DNA of 64,000 nt. Origin: Chloracidobacterium sp. GTDB taxonomy: Bacteria > Acidobacteriota > Blastocatellia > Pyrinomonadales > Pyrinomonadaceae. Positions 40,923 to 50,071 of this stretch are shown piece after piece (the first letter of the stretch is position 1; every line of letters begins with the position of its first letter). The DNA lies in NCBI GenBank assembly GCA_015075585.1, contig JABTUB010000001.1, positions 682,001-746,000 on the forward strand, in the 5' to 3' direction. The notes under the pieces were generated by a model. The model made no database searches. It had not been told where the DNA came from and was given only the letters and a program-made list of their open reading frames with translations. A program made the translations under genes and the position numbers.

Positions 40923-42134
40923 TCAATCGTCGTGGCGTTCCTTTACCGGGGCTATTTCGAGGAAGTCTTCGCCGATGCGCTGCGAATACTGCTCCAACAG
41001 TTCTTCGATGCGTTTTGCTTTCGTCGAGTGAAAGATCATTCCGACGTGGCGTTCCTTTGTGATGCGGTAGGCGATCTCTTCATCGGTGTAATGCGAGGTG
41101 TCGGGCCATTCGGTATTTGCAAGCGCGAGTGCGACGCCCGCGAAATCCCGCCGCTGTTTCGGCAGCTTGTAAGGATGATCGGCATCAGCGATCTCAAGCT
41201 TTGCCCACTCACGCCAAAGGTTGAAGTTGCAGGCGATCTCAAGCACGTTCGCGATATACGCACCGCCGACGCGGCAGGCAACCTCGAGCAAAAAGAACTC
41301 GCCCGTCTCGCTGCTTTGCAGGAATTCGGCGTGCGAAACGCCCCGCTCGTATTCAAAAGCCATCAGAAGGGCTCGGTTCAGTGTTTCAAGTTCTTTGCGT
41401 TCCTTTGCGCGGTACGGGACGATAAATGACGTAAAGACGCCGCCGTGGTGCGATACGTTGAACGGCGTCGTTCCGTACTGGCTGACGCCCGCGGCCACGA
41501 CCTTTCCTTTATCGACGACCGAATCGACGTGATAAACACGCCCTTCGACAAATCGTTCGATCAAAAATTGCGACGGATGGTCGCGCCATGTGTTTCTTGC
41601 GTCAAGCTCGTTCAGGACATCCCACACCTCGCCCGAGGTCGTGCATTTTCGAATGCCGAAAGCCGAAACCTCGTGCCGCGGCTTGACGATCCAAGGAGCC
41701 GGCACTTTCTCAAGGAAGTCTGCGATCTCGGAAGAATTGAATACGCCGATATACTCGGGGCAAGGTATGCCGCTATTTGCCGCAAGGTTCCGCATTGAGA
41801 GTTTGTCGCGAAAACGCCTTAAATAAGAGCTTGTCAGTCCCGGTATCTGCAGATGCTCGCGTGTCATCGCGGCCGTGATCACGTCAAATTCGTCCAGCCC
41901 GACCACCTTATCGACCGCATGTTCACCGCACACATTCGTTGCCGCCCGCACATAATCGACCGGCAAAGCCTCGTCATCGACCATCTTTGTATCGTTGATC
42001 GCCGTCCATGGCCATGGCGAATCGAACAATTTGCGGCGGGTGACCAGCGTTACGTGCCAACCGGCGTAATGGCACTCTTCGATGAACTCAACGCCCTTGA
42101 AATCACTCGCGATGATCACTATATGCTTTGCCAT
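40923..42134 (-). CDS. ATP-grasp ligase-like protein
   Basis: The 403-residue protein has an N-terminal Rossmann-like preATP-grasp part (HIVIIASDFKGVEFIEECHYAGW) and a carboxylate-amine ligase-type ATP-grasp with LSMRNLAANSGIPCPEY (about 116-132), PWIVKPRHEVSAFGI, QFLIERFVEGRVYHVD and EFFLLEVACRVGGAYI (about 286-301), where ELxCRxGG binds ATP-Mg. It should join a carboxylate to an amine, e.g. in peptide or polyamine-type products, but the substrate is unknown. It is convergent with nothing and is divergent from the site-2 protease gene. Confidence 0.85.
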   Translation of the reverse strand: MAKHIVIIASDFKGVEFIEECHYAGWHVTLVTRRKLFDSPWPWTAINDTKMVDDEALPVDYVRAATNVCGEHAVDKVVGLDEFDVITAAMTREHLQIPGLTSSYLRRFRDKLSMRNLAANSGIPCPEYIGVFNSSEIADFLEKVPAPWIVKPRHEVSAFGIRKCTTSGEVWDVLNELDARNTWRDHPSQFLIERFVEGRVYHVDSVVDKGKVVAAGVSQYGTTPFNVSHHGGVFTSFIVPYRAKERKELETLNRALLMAFEYERGVSHAEFLQSSETGEFFLLEVACRVGGAYIANVLEIACNFNLWREWAKLEIADADHPYKLPKQRRDFAGVALALANTEWPDTSHYTDEEIAYRITKERHVGMIFHSTKAKRIEELLEQYSQRIGEDFLEIAPVKERHDD

Positions 42135-42246
42135 AGGCCGATCCCCAGGGAGTGCCTGTTGTTCCGCAAACTATTCATAACAGGCATTTTATTTTGAAAT
42201 AAAAGAATGGCACAATTTATGAGTTTAGACAATCTGTTTTTAAGTA

Positions 42247-42930
42247 GTGGAATCAACAGCAGTTCAATTTATTTCGGGCCTAGTGATCTATATGGTCATC
42301 TGGCTGTTCTCAGTTTCTGCCCATGAGGCAGCGCATGCGTGGACGTCGTGGAAGTTCGAGGACGATACGGCATATCTGCTCGGGCGTGTAACGCTCAACC
42401 CGATACCGCATATAGACCCGATCGGTACGCTGCTGCTGCCGATAATCGGCTATGCGATAGGGTTTTACAGCGGCGCGGTCGGCGTTCCGCTGATAATGTG
42501 GGGAAAGCCGACGCCAGTCAATCCGCTTAAATGGCGCAAAAAGGATCTGGCGAACGTCTGCGTATCGCTTGCGGGCATAACGGTAAATCTTTTGATCGCC
42601 ATCGCGGCGACACTTGTTTTGAAGGGCTTGATCTACGGAGGCGTAATAACGCGGGCAAATCTTCAGGACAGCGGAATGCAGATCCTTGTCCAGTTCATTT
42701 ACGGAATGATCGTTCTGAATATCGGCCTTGCGATCTTCAATCTGCTGCCCTTTCCGCCGCTTGACGGCAGCAAGGCCCTGCAGTCGCTGTTGCCCTCAAG
42801 TTTTGAGCCGATCTTCAATATATTGGAAACCTACGGGTTCCTTATACTTCTCATACTTCTCCAGATAGGGGTCATAAACCGGATCGTCCAGCCGCTGTTC
42901 GGCCTGATCTTCTATCTGCTTGGACTCTGA
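42247..42930 (+). CDS. Site-2 protease family (M50) membrane metallopeptidase
   Basis: The 227-residue multi-spanning protein has the zinc motif HEAAH in SAHEAAHAW (about residues 24-32) and the second-ligand region IFNLLPFPPLDGSKAL (about 163-178). It cleaves substrates within the membrane; the close branch of short M50 proteins usually sits next to trpS and scpAB. It starts with GTG (an ATG 15 codons later would cut into the first helix). Its stop overlaps the ATG of trpS by one base, so the two are coupled. Confidence 0.9.
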   Translation: MESTAVQFISGLVIYMVIWLFSVSAHEAAHAWTSWKFEDDTAYLLGRVTLNPIPHIDPIGTLLLPIIGYAIGFYSGAVGVPLIMWGKPTPVNPLKWRKKDLANVCVSLAGITVNLLIAIAATLVLKGLIYGGVITRANLQDSGMQILVQFIYGMIVLNIGLAIFNLLPFPPLDGSKALQSLLPSSFEPIFNILETYGFLILLILLQIGVINRIVQPLFGLIFYLLGL

Positions 42931-43919
42931 TGGCACGAAAACGTATCTTCTCCGGTGCTCAGCCGACGGGCGAGCTTCATATCGGTAATTATTTGGGCGC
43001 ATTGAAGAATTGGGCCGTTCTGCAGGATGATTATGATTCGCTCTTTTGCATCGTCAATCTTCACGCGATAACGCTGCCGCAGGAGCCGGCGAAATTGCGG
43101 CAAAAGACGCTCGATCTTGCACGTATCTACATAGCTGCCGGCATCGACCCTCAGCGTTCGACGATATTCATCCAATCTGACGTCTCGGAGCACGCTGAAA
43201 TGACATGGGTGCTCTCTTGCGTCGCGCGAATGGGCGAACTTGAGCGAATGACGCAGTTCAAGGATAAGTCGCAGAAAGGCGGACGAGAACGCTCAGGAGT
43301 CGGGCTTTTTACGTATCCGATCTTGATGGCCTCAGATATTCTGCTGTATAGGACCGATCTTGTGCCGGTCGGGCAAGATCAAAAGCAGCACTTAGAATTA
43401 AGCCGCGACCTCGCGATACGATTCAACCGCGACTTCGGCGAGGTTTTTACCGTTCCCGAACCATATATCCCCAAAGCCGGAGCGAGTATCAAATCGCTGC
43501 AAGACCCGGCAAAAAAGATGTCGAAATCGGATGACAACGCAGCGGGAGCGATCTTTTTGACGGACGATGCGGATACTATCGTTAAGAAGTTCAAGCGTGC
43601 GGTAACTGACAGCGGAACCGAGATACGCTTTGACGAGTCGCGGCCCGCTATCACAAATCTTCTGACCATCTATCAGCTTGTTACCGGTAAGACCGCTCAG
43701 GAGTGCGAGACGGACTTCGACGGCAAAGGTTATGGCCAATTCAAGTCTGAACTTGCCGATGCGACGATCGAGTTTCTGCGGCCTTTCCAGGCACGAATGC
43801 ACTCTTTCACCGATGCAGAATTGAAAGCCATTCTCGAAAGCGGAGCAGAAAAAGCCCGCGTAACAGCTCACGAGACGCTGATGCGGGCTTACGAGGTTAC
43901 GGGGCTTAGTTACAGATAA
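42930..43919 (+). CDS. trpS: Tryptophan--tRNA ligase
   Basis: The 329-residue class I synthetase charges tRNA-Trp. The HIGH-like motif is in GELHIGNYLGALKNW (about residues 14-28), the KMSKS motif in AKKMSKSDDN (about 192-201), and the Trp pocket region FSGAQPTG near the N-terminus. Length matches the bacterial enzyme. It begins inside the stop of the site-2 protease gene. Confidence 0.96.
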   Translation: MARKRIFSGAQPTGELHIGNYLGALKNWAVLQDDYDSLFCIVNLHAITLPQEPAKLRQKTLDLARIYIAAGIDPQRSTIFIQSDVSEHAEMTWVLSCVARMGELERMTQFKDKSQKGGRERSGVGLFTYPILMASDILLYRTDLVPVGQDQKQHLELSRDLAIRFNRDFGEVFTVPEPYIPKAGASIKSLQDPAKKMSKSDDNAAGAIFLTDDADTIVKKFKRAVTDSGTEIRFDESRPAITNLLTIYQLVTGKTAQECETDFDGKGYGQFKSELADATIEFLRPFQARMHSFTDAELKAILESGAEKARVTAHETLMRAYEVTGLSYR

Positions 43920-43969
43920 GCGGCGAAAGGCATTGCCTCACGCCGCCGGATCCACGCGAGCAGGCCGCC

Positions 43970-45478
43970 TCAGCCGATAAGCTCATTGACCGCATCGTCA
44001 AGCCGTCGGGCCGCCTCTTTCAGATGCGTTGTCGTTTCGGCGAACCATTTGTCATCAGCAGCCTCTGCATCACGCTCAACGCCCAACGCACGTTTCGTTT
44101 CCTTCGGCGCAGTTCCGCCGAAGATCGTCCGGATATTGACGAAATTCTCTGCGGTCAGCGAGCGTGCGATGTCTTCATCGCTGAGTGTAAGCCTTCGGCC
44201 CAGAACCTCTTGAGCCGAGGTCTGCAAGATATCGGGCGTGATCGCATCACCGCCCGCCGCAATGGCCGCTCTTACTGCGCTCCCGACGATCTTGTGAGCG
44301 ACCTTGAATGACAGGTTCTCCTCGCGCACGATCGTGTCAGCCAGTTCTGTAACGGTGATAAAGTTAGCCTCCGCGCGTTTTCGCAGCGTGTCGAGGTTGA
44401 ATGTTGCCGATCTGAGGCTGTTCGCAAACAGCGACACCGACCGCGAGGCGTCACGGACGGCGCTTGCGATCAGCGGCTGTATGTCGTCCTCGGAATCGTT
44501 AATATCTCCGAAAGGTGTGTTGTGAACTGCCGTCAGTACACCGAGCGCCTGTCCGAGGCCTTTGCTCGCTATTGCGCGGATATGTTCGAGCGCCACGGGA
44601 TTTCGCTTCTGCGGCATTATCGAGGAACCCTGCACATAGCCGTCGGTGAGAACGATAACGTCAAATTCCTGCATTGCCATCAGCAAGAATTCCTGCGCGA
44701 ACTTGCCGACATTTACAAGAAGAGCACTGACCGCACCGAGTAATTCGGTGAAGTAGTCGATAGATGCGATCGATGCATAGGAATTGACGGTCGGCCGCTG
44801 AAAGCCGAGCAGATCGGACGTTATATCACGATCTATCGGAAAACCGGTCGTTGTGATAGCACATGCTCCGAGCGGGCCGTTGTTCATATTTTCGAAGGCA
44901 CGCTGCAGCCGCTTTATGTCACGCCCGAGGTTCTCGGCGATAGCAAGCAGAAAATGTGCGAGGGTCGAAGGCTGTGCCGGCTGTGTATGCGTGTACGCCG
45001 GTATCAGCGTTTCATGATGCTGCGAGGCGAGGTCGAGCATGACGCGGCGAAGATCCATCGTATCGTTCAGCAGTTTTAACGCAGCCTTGCGCAAATGCAG
45101 GCGGTAGATCGTAACGTCTATATCGTTGCGGCTTCGTGCCGTATGCAGCTTGCCGGCAACCTCTTTATCTTCGCAGTTCGCCGCTAATTCGCGTTGAAGC
45201 AAAAAGAAGAGATCCTCGTATGTGCCGTCGTATTTTGCCGCGCGAACAGCATCGAGGTCGATCTTTTTGACCGCTTCCATCAGCATCTTTGCCTCATCGC
45301 GGGTGATGATGCCCTGCCGTGCGAGCATTACGCCGTGGGCACGATCGACCTGTATCAGGGCGTCGAGGAAATAGCGTTTCGCATCCTCAAAACAATCCGC
45401 CAGTACGTTCTCGGTATAGCTGGCGGCAGGAAATTTCTCGATATTCTCAGATGACACTGTTGGTAATTCTCCGATCAT
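43970..45478 (-). CDS. argH: Argininosuccinate lyase
   Basis: The 502-residue enzyme splits argininosuccinate to arginine and fumarate in arginine synthesis. It shows the fumarase/aspartase-superfamily signature GSSIMPQKRNPVALEH (about residues 281-296), the AGKLHTARSRNDI-type region GKLHTARSRND (about 106-116) and the TH in YTHTQPAQPSTLAH (about 161-174) that holds the catalytic base. It is somewhat longer than E. coli ArgH (457), mainly at the C-terminus. An 11-base-pair hairpin lies ten bases before its start. Confidence 0.96.
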   Translation of the reverse strand: MIGELPTVSSENIEKFPAASYTENVLADCFEDAKRYFLDALIQVDRAHGVMLARQGIITRDEAKMLMEAVKKIDLDAVRAAKYDGTYEDLFFLLQRELAANCEDKEVAGKLHTARSRNDIDVTIYRLHLRKAALKLLNDTMDLRRVMLDLASQHHETLIPAYTHTQPAQPSTLAHFLLAIAENLGRDIKRLQRAFENMNNGPLGACAITTTGFPIDRDITSDLLGFQRPTVNSYASIASIDYFTELLGAVSALLVNVGKFAQEFLLMAMQEFDVIVLTDGYVQGSSIMPQKRNPVALEHIRAIASKGLGQALGVLTAVHNTPFGDINDSEDDIQPLIASAVRDASRSVSLFANSLRSATFNLDTLRKRAEANFITVTELADTIVREENLSFKVAHKIVGSAVRAAIAAGGDAITPDILQTSAQEVLGRRLTLSDEDIARSLTAENFVNIRTIFGGTAPKETKRALGVERDAEAADDKWFAETTTHLKEAARRLDDAVNELIG

Positions 45479-45487
45479 TTGTGTTTA

Positions 45488-45528
45488 GGCCGTAAGGGTA
45501 AGGACGATCAACGCCCGCCCTTACGGCC
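45488..45528. terminator. Strong hairpin between the PIG-L gene and argH
   Basis: A perfect 11-base-pair stem (ggccgtaaggg at 45488-45498 with cccttacggcc at 45518-45528) and a 19-base loop lie in the 71-base gap. The T-rich tail (gttattttt) is on the plus-strand side, whereas both neighbouring genes run on the minus strand. It is therefore either a terminator for a plus-strand transcript or an RNA hairpin just before the argH start. Confidence 0.45.
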
Positions 45529-45549
45529 CGTTATTTTTAAGTCGGCCTG

Positions 45550-48192
45550 CTACTTTCTAGGAGCTTTCGGCAGGCTTAGCATGTTTGCGAAGAGCCGGTA
45601 GGCACCGGGAACTCCCGCGGGAAGCTGTCGGAAGAACGAATATGCGTTGTAAACGTACAATCCTTTTCCGACCTTTGCATAGACGAGGCCGCCGGTAACC
45701 GGTGCTTCACCTTCGTCAGCCGTTTCGGTCAGCGCCACGTAGTTGGCATCGAGCTGGCTGAGCGTGTATAGGTTTCGCTCCTGAACCCAATTATCCCAAT
45801 CGCTGTTAACGATCTTGTTCGGATAGTTGAAGATCGGATTGTCGGGAACGAGTATCTTTACCGGTGCGTTCTCATCAACAACGCGTACGTTCGAGATCCG
45901 CTGCACACCGTTAATTGCAGATTCAGTTTTTGCGTCGAACGGAAGCATATTCTTCTGCGTATAGACGCTCTGCTGATACTGTACGATCAGCGTCCCGCCA
46001 TTGCGCATAAAGTCGATCAGCCGTCCGTTGTTAGCGACAAAGTCCGGCCGTGTTTCAGACGCACGAATTCCGACAACAATTACGTCAAATTTGGAAAGGT
46101 CGCCGCTCGCAAGATCTTTCTCTTCAAGCATAGTGACCGGTATTCCCATGCGTGCTATCGCAGCCGGTACCGAATCACCGCTGCCCATCACATAACCAAC
46201 CTTAACGGGTGCGACCTTCAGATCGAGGACCTGCGTCGTTACCGTTGCTTTCAGGTAACGCCTGTGCGTCTGAATATGCGGATATTCTATCTCTTGCATC
46301 GAACGGTCGTAGGTGCTTCCGCCGACCTTCGCCTCCGCAGTAACGTCATATTTGCCGGCCTTTGTACCTGCGGGTATCGTCACGTCAAATGCAACCGCTG
46401 TCTTCAAGCCCTTTGTCGCGAGGTCGAAGTTTGCGGATGCCGGTACCGCGGTCCATCCCGCCGGCAAACTCAGATCGATCGTGCCGGCGGTTTGACGCGG
46501 GGCATTATTTGTAAGCGAGACGACCACACGTTTCGTCTGCTTTTGAGCACCGGTCGGAACGACCATGAGATTGGTGTCCGGTTCAAGTGTTACAAGCGGA
46601 ACCACGTTCAAGTCACGCCTGATCTCGCCGCGCACACCATCTGCATAGCGATATTGCAGCGGCTGAGCCACCGTGATATCGACGCCGCCGATATTAAGCG
46701 GAACACTCGCTGTAACGAGTTGATGCTGGAACGGAGCGTTCTTTACTGCGTCGGGGGCCGACCAATCGAACGTAAAATTCGTTCGCGGCTTTTCAAGCCA
46801 ATACGGCTGTGTCGGCGAGGCATTTGCCGCCGCTGTCAGTTTCAGATATGTGGAGTGATCGGCCGTCTCGGGGCGAAAGAAGAAATTGTTGCCCCCCGTT
46901 TTCGGAGCCGTAGAGTCGGCAACGCTCCAGCCTTCAGGGGTGCTCAAAGTGATCTTCCCGACCTTTGCATTTGCACCGAAAACGTTGACCGTTACTTGTG
47001 TGGAATCTCCCGCCACGATCGTATCCGTATCGCTCAATGCATCGACGACGATACCGGCAGCGGTCTGCAGAGCATGTGAAAATTCCTGCTCCTTTTCTTC
47101 GAGCAATGCCTTGGCATAAGGATTCTTTGTCGCTTCCTTTGCCGCGCGTGCCTGCGTTACACCCTTTGCAAGAACGGGCACGAGCTTTGACGGAGCATAC
47201 GCGTCATAGTCGCGCAGTGCCGTTTCGGCTGTTTCCTGAAGTGCCGCGAGGCGATCGGCAAGCCCACTCTCATTGTCATTTGTGATGGATGCAATTCCCT
47301 TGATCGATGTGTCGATACCGTCAAAAATGTCGGTCTTGGAATTGCCCGTTACTGTTGATTCGAGCAGCTTTTCGCCGGAGAACTGTGCGCCGCGGCGTTC
47401 TATCGTGCCCATCTGCTGTGTCTTATGCTGGCTACGTCCTTCCGAAGCGATCTCGGCGTAGGAGCGGCCGATAAGCGGGTCATATTCGCCGGTGCTCAGA
47501 CGCACGGATGTCGGCTCACTATCGGGAGCGTTAAAGCTCTGTCCGACGTATAGTTTCTTTGCCTGCCACGGCAGAAGGCCCTCGCGGATCTGTTCCGGGA
47601 ACTGATTCGGATCGGCTGCGGCTTTATATGCAAGCGGCGTAAGATAACCTGCGAGTTGATGTTGTCCGTGTCCGTCCGATGGTGTGCCGGTAAATCGAGA
47701 AATGATGACGAGCGGCCTGAATGTACGCACCGCGCGGACCATTTCAGCAAGCGTCGGCTGCTCGCCCCAAATGCGGGCGGCTTCAGAGCGCTTCTTAGAA
47801 AAGCCGTAGTCCATGACGTTGGTGAACATCTGCTGGCCGCCGTCGAGACGACGAGCCTGAAGAAGTTCTTCGGTGCGGATAACGCCGAGCGGTTCGAAAA
47901 GCTCCGGCCCGATAACATTCTGGCCGCCTTCGCCGCGATTCAGTGCAAGGTACACTGTGCGTGCGTTCTTACCGCGGGCAAGATATGCGATCAGGTTTGA
48001 GTCCTCATCGTCCGGGTGCGCACCGGTATGCATCGCACTTGCCGTGGTCTGTAACCTTTTTAACTGCTGGCCGAGGCCGATCGCGCCCATGTCATAGACC
48101 GGGCGAACCTGTGCAAAAAGGCCGGAAATGTTGAGACAGATCAGTAGGAGCAATAGAAAAAAAGCCGTAAATTTATTAAGCATTGATCGCAT
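45550..48192 (-). CDS. Exported PIG-L/LmbE-family deacetylase with large C-terminal extension
   Basis: The 880-residue protein has a signal peptide (about residues 9-27), then a LmbE-like domain with the zinc motif AHPDDE (about residues 58-63) and the later [12 protein letters not shown] that supplies the third histidine. About 600 further residues form beta-rich NEW3/CARDB-like repeats ([22 protein letters not shown]) and a final alpha/beta domain with glutamine-amidotransferase-like features ([14 protein letters not shown] region, read as [12 protein letters not shown]). PIG-L enzymes remove N-acetyl groups from GlcNAc-linked molecules. It overlaps the symporter gene by 17 bases, so it probably works with it on imported acetylated sugars or glycoconjugates; that is an inference. 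Confidence 0.88.
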   Translation of the reverse strand: MRSMLNKFTAFFLLLLLICLNISGLFAQVRPVYDMGAIGLGQQLKRLQTTASAMHTGAHPDDEDSNLIAYLARGKNARTVYLALNRGEGGQNVIGPELFEPLGVIRTEELLQARRLDGGQQMFTNVMDYGFSKKRSEAARIWGEQPTLAEMVRAVRTFRPLVIISRFTGTPSDGHGQHQLAGYLTPLAYKAAADPNQFPEQIREGLLPWQAKKLYVGQSFNAPDSEPTSVRLSTGEYDPLIGRSYAEIASEGRSQHKTQQMGTIERRGAQFSGEKLLESTVTGNSKTDIFDGIDTSIKGIASITNDNESGLADRLAALQETAETALRDYDAYAPSKLVPVLAKGVTQARAAKEATKNPYAKALLEEKEQEFSHALQTAAGIVVDALSDTDTIVAGDSTQVTVNVFGANAKVGKITLSTPEGWSVADSTAPKTGGNNFFFRPETADHSTYLKLTAAANASPTQPYWLEKPRTNFTFDWSAPDAVKNAPFQHQLVTASVPLNIGGVDITVAQPLQYRYADGVRGEIRRDLNVVPLVTLEPDTNLMVVPTGAQKQTKRVVVSLTNNAPRQTAGTIDLSLPAGWTAVPASANFDLATKGLKTAVAFDVTIPAGTKAGKYDVTAEAKVGGSTYDRSMQEIEYPHIQTHRRYLKATVTTQVLDLKVAPVKVGYVMGSGDSVPAAIARMGIPVTMLEEKDLASGDLSKFDVIVVGIRASETRPDFVANNGRLIDFMRNGGTLIVQYQQSVYTQKNMLPFDAKTESAINGVQRISNVRVVDENAPVKILVPDNPIFNYPNKIVNSDWDNWVQERNLYTLSQLDANYVALTETADEGEAPVTGGLVYAKVGKGLYVYNAYSFFRQLPAGVPGAYRLFANMLSLPKAPRK

Positions 48193-49849
48193 TATTTTCT
48201 CCTTTAACTGTTAAGCTGATCAAATACCCGGTCAACACTGTGACAAGGCAGCCGATCACGTTGAACCACAAGAACTCGATGTCGGTAAACAGGCTGGCGA
48301 TCCAGACCGAAGCTATGCCGAGCATCAAGCCAAAAAATGCTCCGCGGGCACGTGCACGTTTAACTATGAATGCAAGCACGAATACTCCGAGAAGCGAACC
48401 GTAGAAGAAGGAACCGAATTTATTGACCACCTCGATCAAAGAACCGAGGCTGGTGGCATATGTTGCCACCACGCAGGCGAAGAGGCCCCATGCCATGGTC
48501 GCCAATCTGCCAAAACGCACATATTGTTTGTCAGTGCCGCTAGTGTTGAAGTGGCGTCGATAAAAATCGATGGTCGTAGCCGTCGCCAGAGCGTTAAGTT
48601 CCGCTGATATCGACGACATTGCTGCCGCAAAGATCGCGGCGATTATCAAGCCGATGACGCCCATCGGCATGTTTTGGACGACGAACGTGGGAAATACATA
48701 GTTGACGTCGTTGAAGCTCTTATTTCCCGTCGAATCTCTTACATAGTTGACGACATTCTTGCGCGAATCATTAAAAGCCTTGTCGGCATCGATATATTGC
48801 TGCCGCGCTGTATCGGACTTGCTTTGTACAAAATTGGTCGCTGCTTCCGCGCGTCGTGCGTGTGCCGCATCGAATTGTTCTTCAAGCACTTTGTACTGTG
48901 CCGTATTCGCCACCTTTTCTGTTTCAACTTGGTTGAAGACCATCGGGGGCGCCGTGAATTGATAGAAAACAAAAACAAGGATACCGACTAGAAGGATCAT
49001 GAACTGCATCGGTATCTTAAGGAACGCACTCATCAATAATGACGTGCGGCCCTCCGATACAGATTTGGCGGTCAAAAACCGCTGAACTTGGCTCTGGTCG
49101 CAGCCAAAATATGAGAGGAACAAGAACAATCCGCCGATCAATCCCGACCAAAGCGTGTACTTTTCCTTAAGGTCAAAGTCTGTTACAACGGTCGTCAATT
49201 TACCCGTTGCACCCGCAAGGAAAAGTCCGTCGGAAAGTGAGATGTTCTGCGGAAATTGTGAAACTATGACATAAATACAAACGAACAAGCCGAAAAAAAT
49301 GACGAACATCTGCTTGACGTCCGTCCACGTTACCGCCTGCACACCGCCGATCATGGTGTAAATTGTCGTTGAGAGTCCGATCACGAAGATCGTCGTTACC
49401 TCATGCCAGCCGAGCACGATCGAAAGGATAACGGATGGTGCCGCGATGATCACGCCTACGCCCAGGCCGCGTGACAGCAAAAAGCAGAAGCTCGTAAGGC
49501 TCCGCGTTTTGGCATCAAAGCGTTTCTCGAGGTATTCGTAGGCAGTGAATATCTTTGCGCGATAGAAAAACGGCACTGCCGTTACGCACAGGATCACCAT
49601 TGCCAGCGGCAGGCCATAGTAGAACTGAATGAAGCGCATGCCGTCGGAATACGCCTGACCGGTCGTTCCGACAAGCGTGATGGCCGAAAGCTGCGTCGCC
49701 ATGACAGAAAGCCCCACGGCCCACCACGGCAGGCTGCGATTAGCAAGGAAATAACCCTCGACGTTGCCGCTGTGCTTGGTCATTCGGATGCCGTCCCAAA
49801 TCACATACACCAAATATCCGACGACAACCGCCCAATCTAAGAATTGCAT
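48176..49849 (-). CDS. Sodium:solute symporter (SSS family) with a coiled-coil insertion
   Basis: The 557-residue carrier has about 13 membrane helices and the SSS signature: [21 protein letters not shown] (about residues 48-68) in helix 1-2, [14 protein letters not shown] (about 168-181) and the late [17 protein letters not shown] (about 408-424). Between two helices a ~75-residue polar segment (about 308-385) rich in Glu, Gln and Ala would form a soluble coiled coil, not usual for SGLT-type carriers. The cargo is unknown; the coupled PIG-L gene hints at an amino sugar. The 45-residue membrane peptide gene lies six bases upstream. Confidence 0.9.
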   Translation of the reverse strand: MQFLDWAVVVGYLVYVIWDGIRMTKHSGNVEGYFLANRSLPWWAVGLSVMATQLSAITLVGTTGQAYSDGMRFIQFYYGLPLAMVILCVTAVPFFYRAKIFTAYEYLEKRFDAKTRSLTSFCFLLSRGLGVGVIIAAPSVILSIVLGWHEVTTIFVIGLSTTIYTMIGGVQAVTWTDVKQMFVIFFGLFVCIYVIVSQFPQNISLSDGLFLAGATGKLTTVVTDFDLKEKYTLWSGLIGGLFLFLSYFGCDQSQVQRFLTAKSVSEGRTSLLMSAFLKIPMQFMILLVGILVFVFYQFTAPPMVFNQVETEKVANTAQYKVLEEQFDAAHARRAEAATNFVQSKSDTARQQYIDADKAFNDSRKNVVNYVRDSTGNKSFNDVNYVFPTFVVQNMPMGVIGLIIAAIFAAAMSSISAELNALATATTIDFYRRHFNTSGTDKQYVRFGRLATMAWGLFACVVATYATSLGSLIEVVNKFGSFFYGSLLGVFVLAFIVKRARARGAFFGLMLGIASVWIASLFTDIEFLWFNVIGCLVTVLTGYLISLTVKGENNAINA

Positions 49850-49855
49850 TTGTTT

Positions 49856-49993
49856 CTAGCTCGAAAAGTAATGTGTAAAGGCGTAGAGAGCTGAGATGAC
49901 GACGATCGTCGTGATCATGACAGCAAAATATATTTTGTACCACCATTCATCGGGCTTCTCGATCGGCGGTTCTTCAGGCTTAGTAGTATGCAT
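49856..49993 (-). CDS. 45-residue single-span membrane protein ahead of the symporter
   Basis: This gene, MHTTKPEEPPIEKPDEWW at the N-terminus then a hydrophobic segment (about residues 21-40) and a short HYFSS end, is too short for common ORF cut-offs. It starts at 49993 and stops at 49856, six bases before the symporter start, on the same strand. The acidic, Pro-rich head followed by one helix resembles small accessory subunits known for some SSS carriers, but no family name is claimed. The composition and placement argue for a real gene. Confidence 0.7.
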   Translation of the reverse strand: MHTTKPEEPPIEKPDEWWYKIYFAVMITTIVVISALYAFTHYFSS

Positions 49994-50021
49994 CGTCACC
50001 AGTGTGGAAAGGGTCAAATAA

Positions 50022-50057
50022 ATTCGCCGGAGCTCTGTTCATGACAAAGCTCCGGCG
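50022..50057 (-). terminator. Terminator of the TonB-dependent receptor gene
   Basis: The 10-base-pair stem cgccggagct (50025-50034) and agctccggcg (50048-50057) with a 13-base loop is followed on the minus strand by aatttattt. It lies 15 bases beyond the receptor stop and separates the receptor from the symporter unit. Confidence 0.85.
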
Positions 50058-50071
50058 AGTGGTTCACTTCG

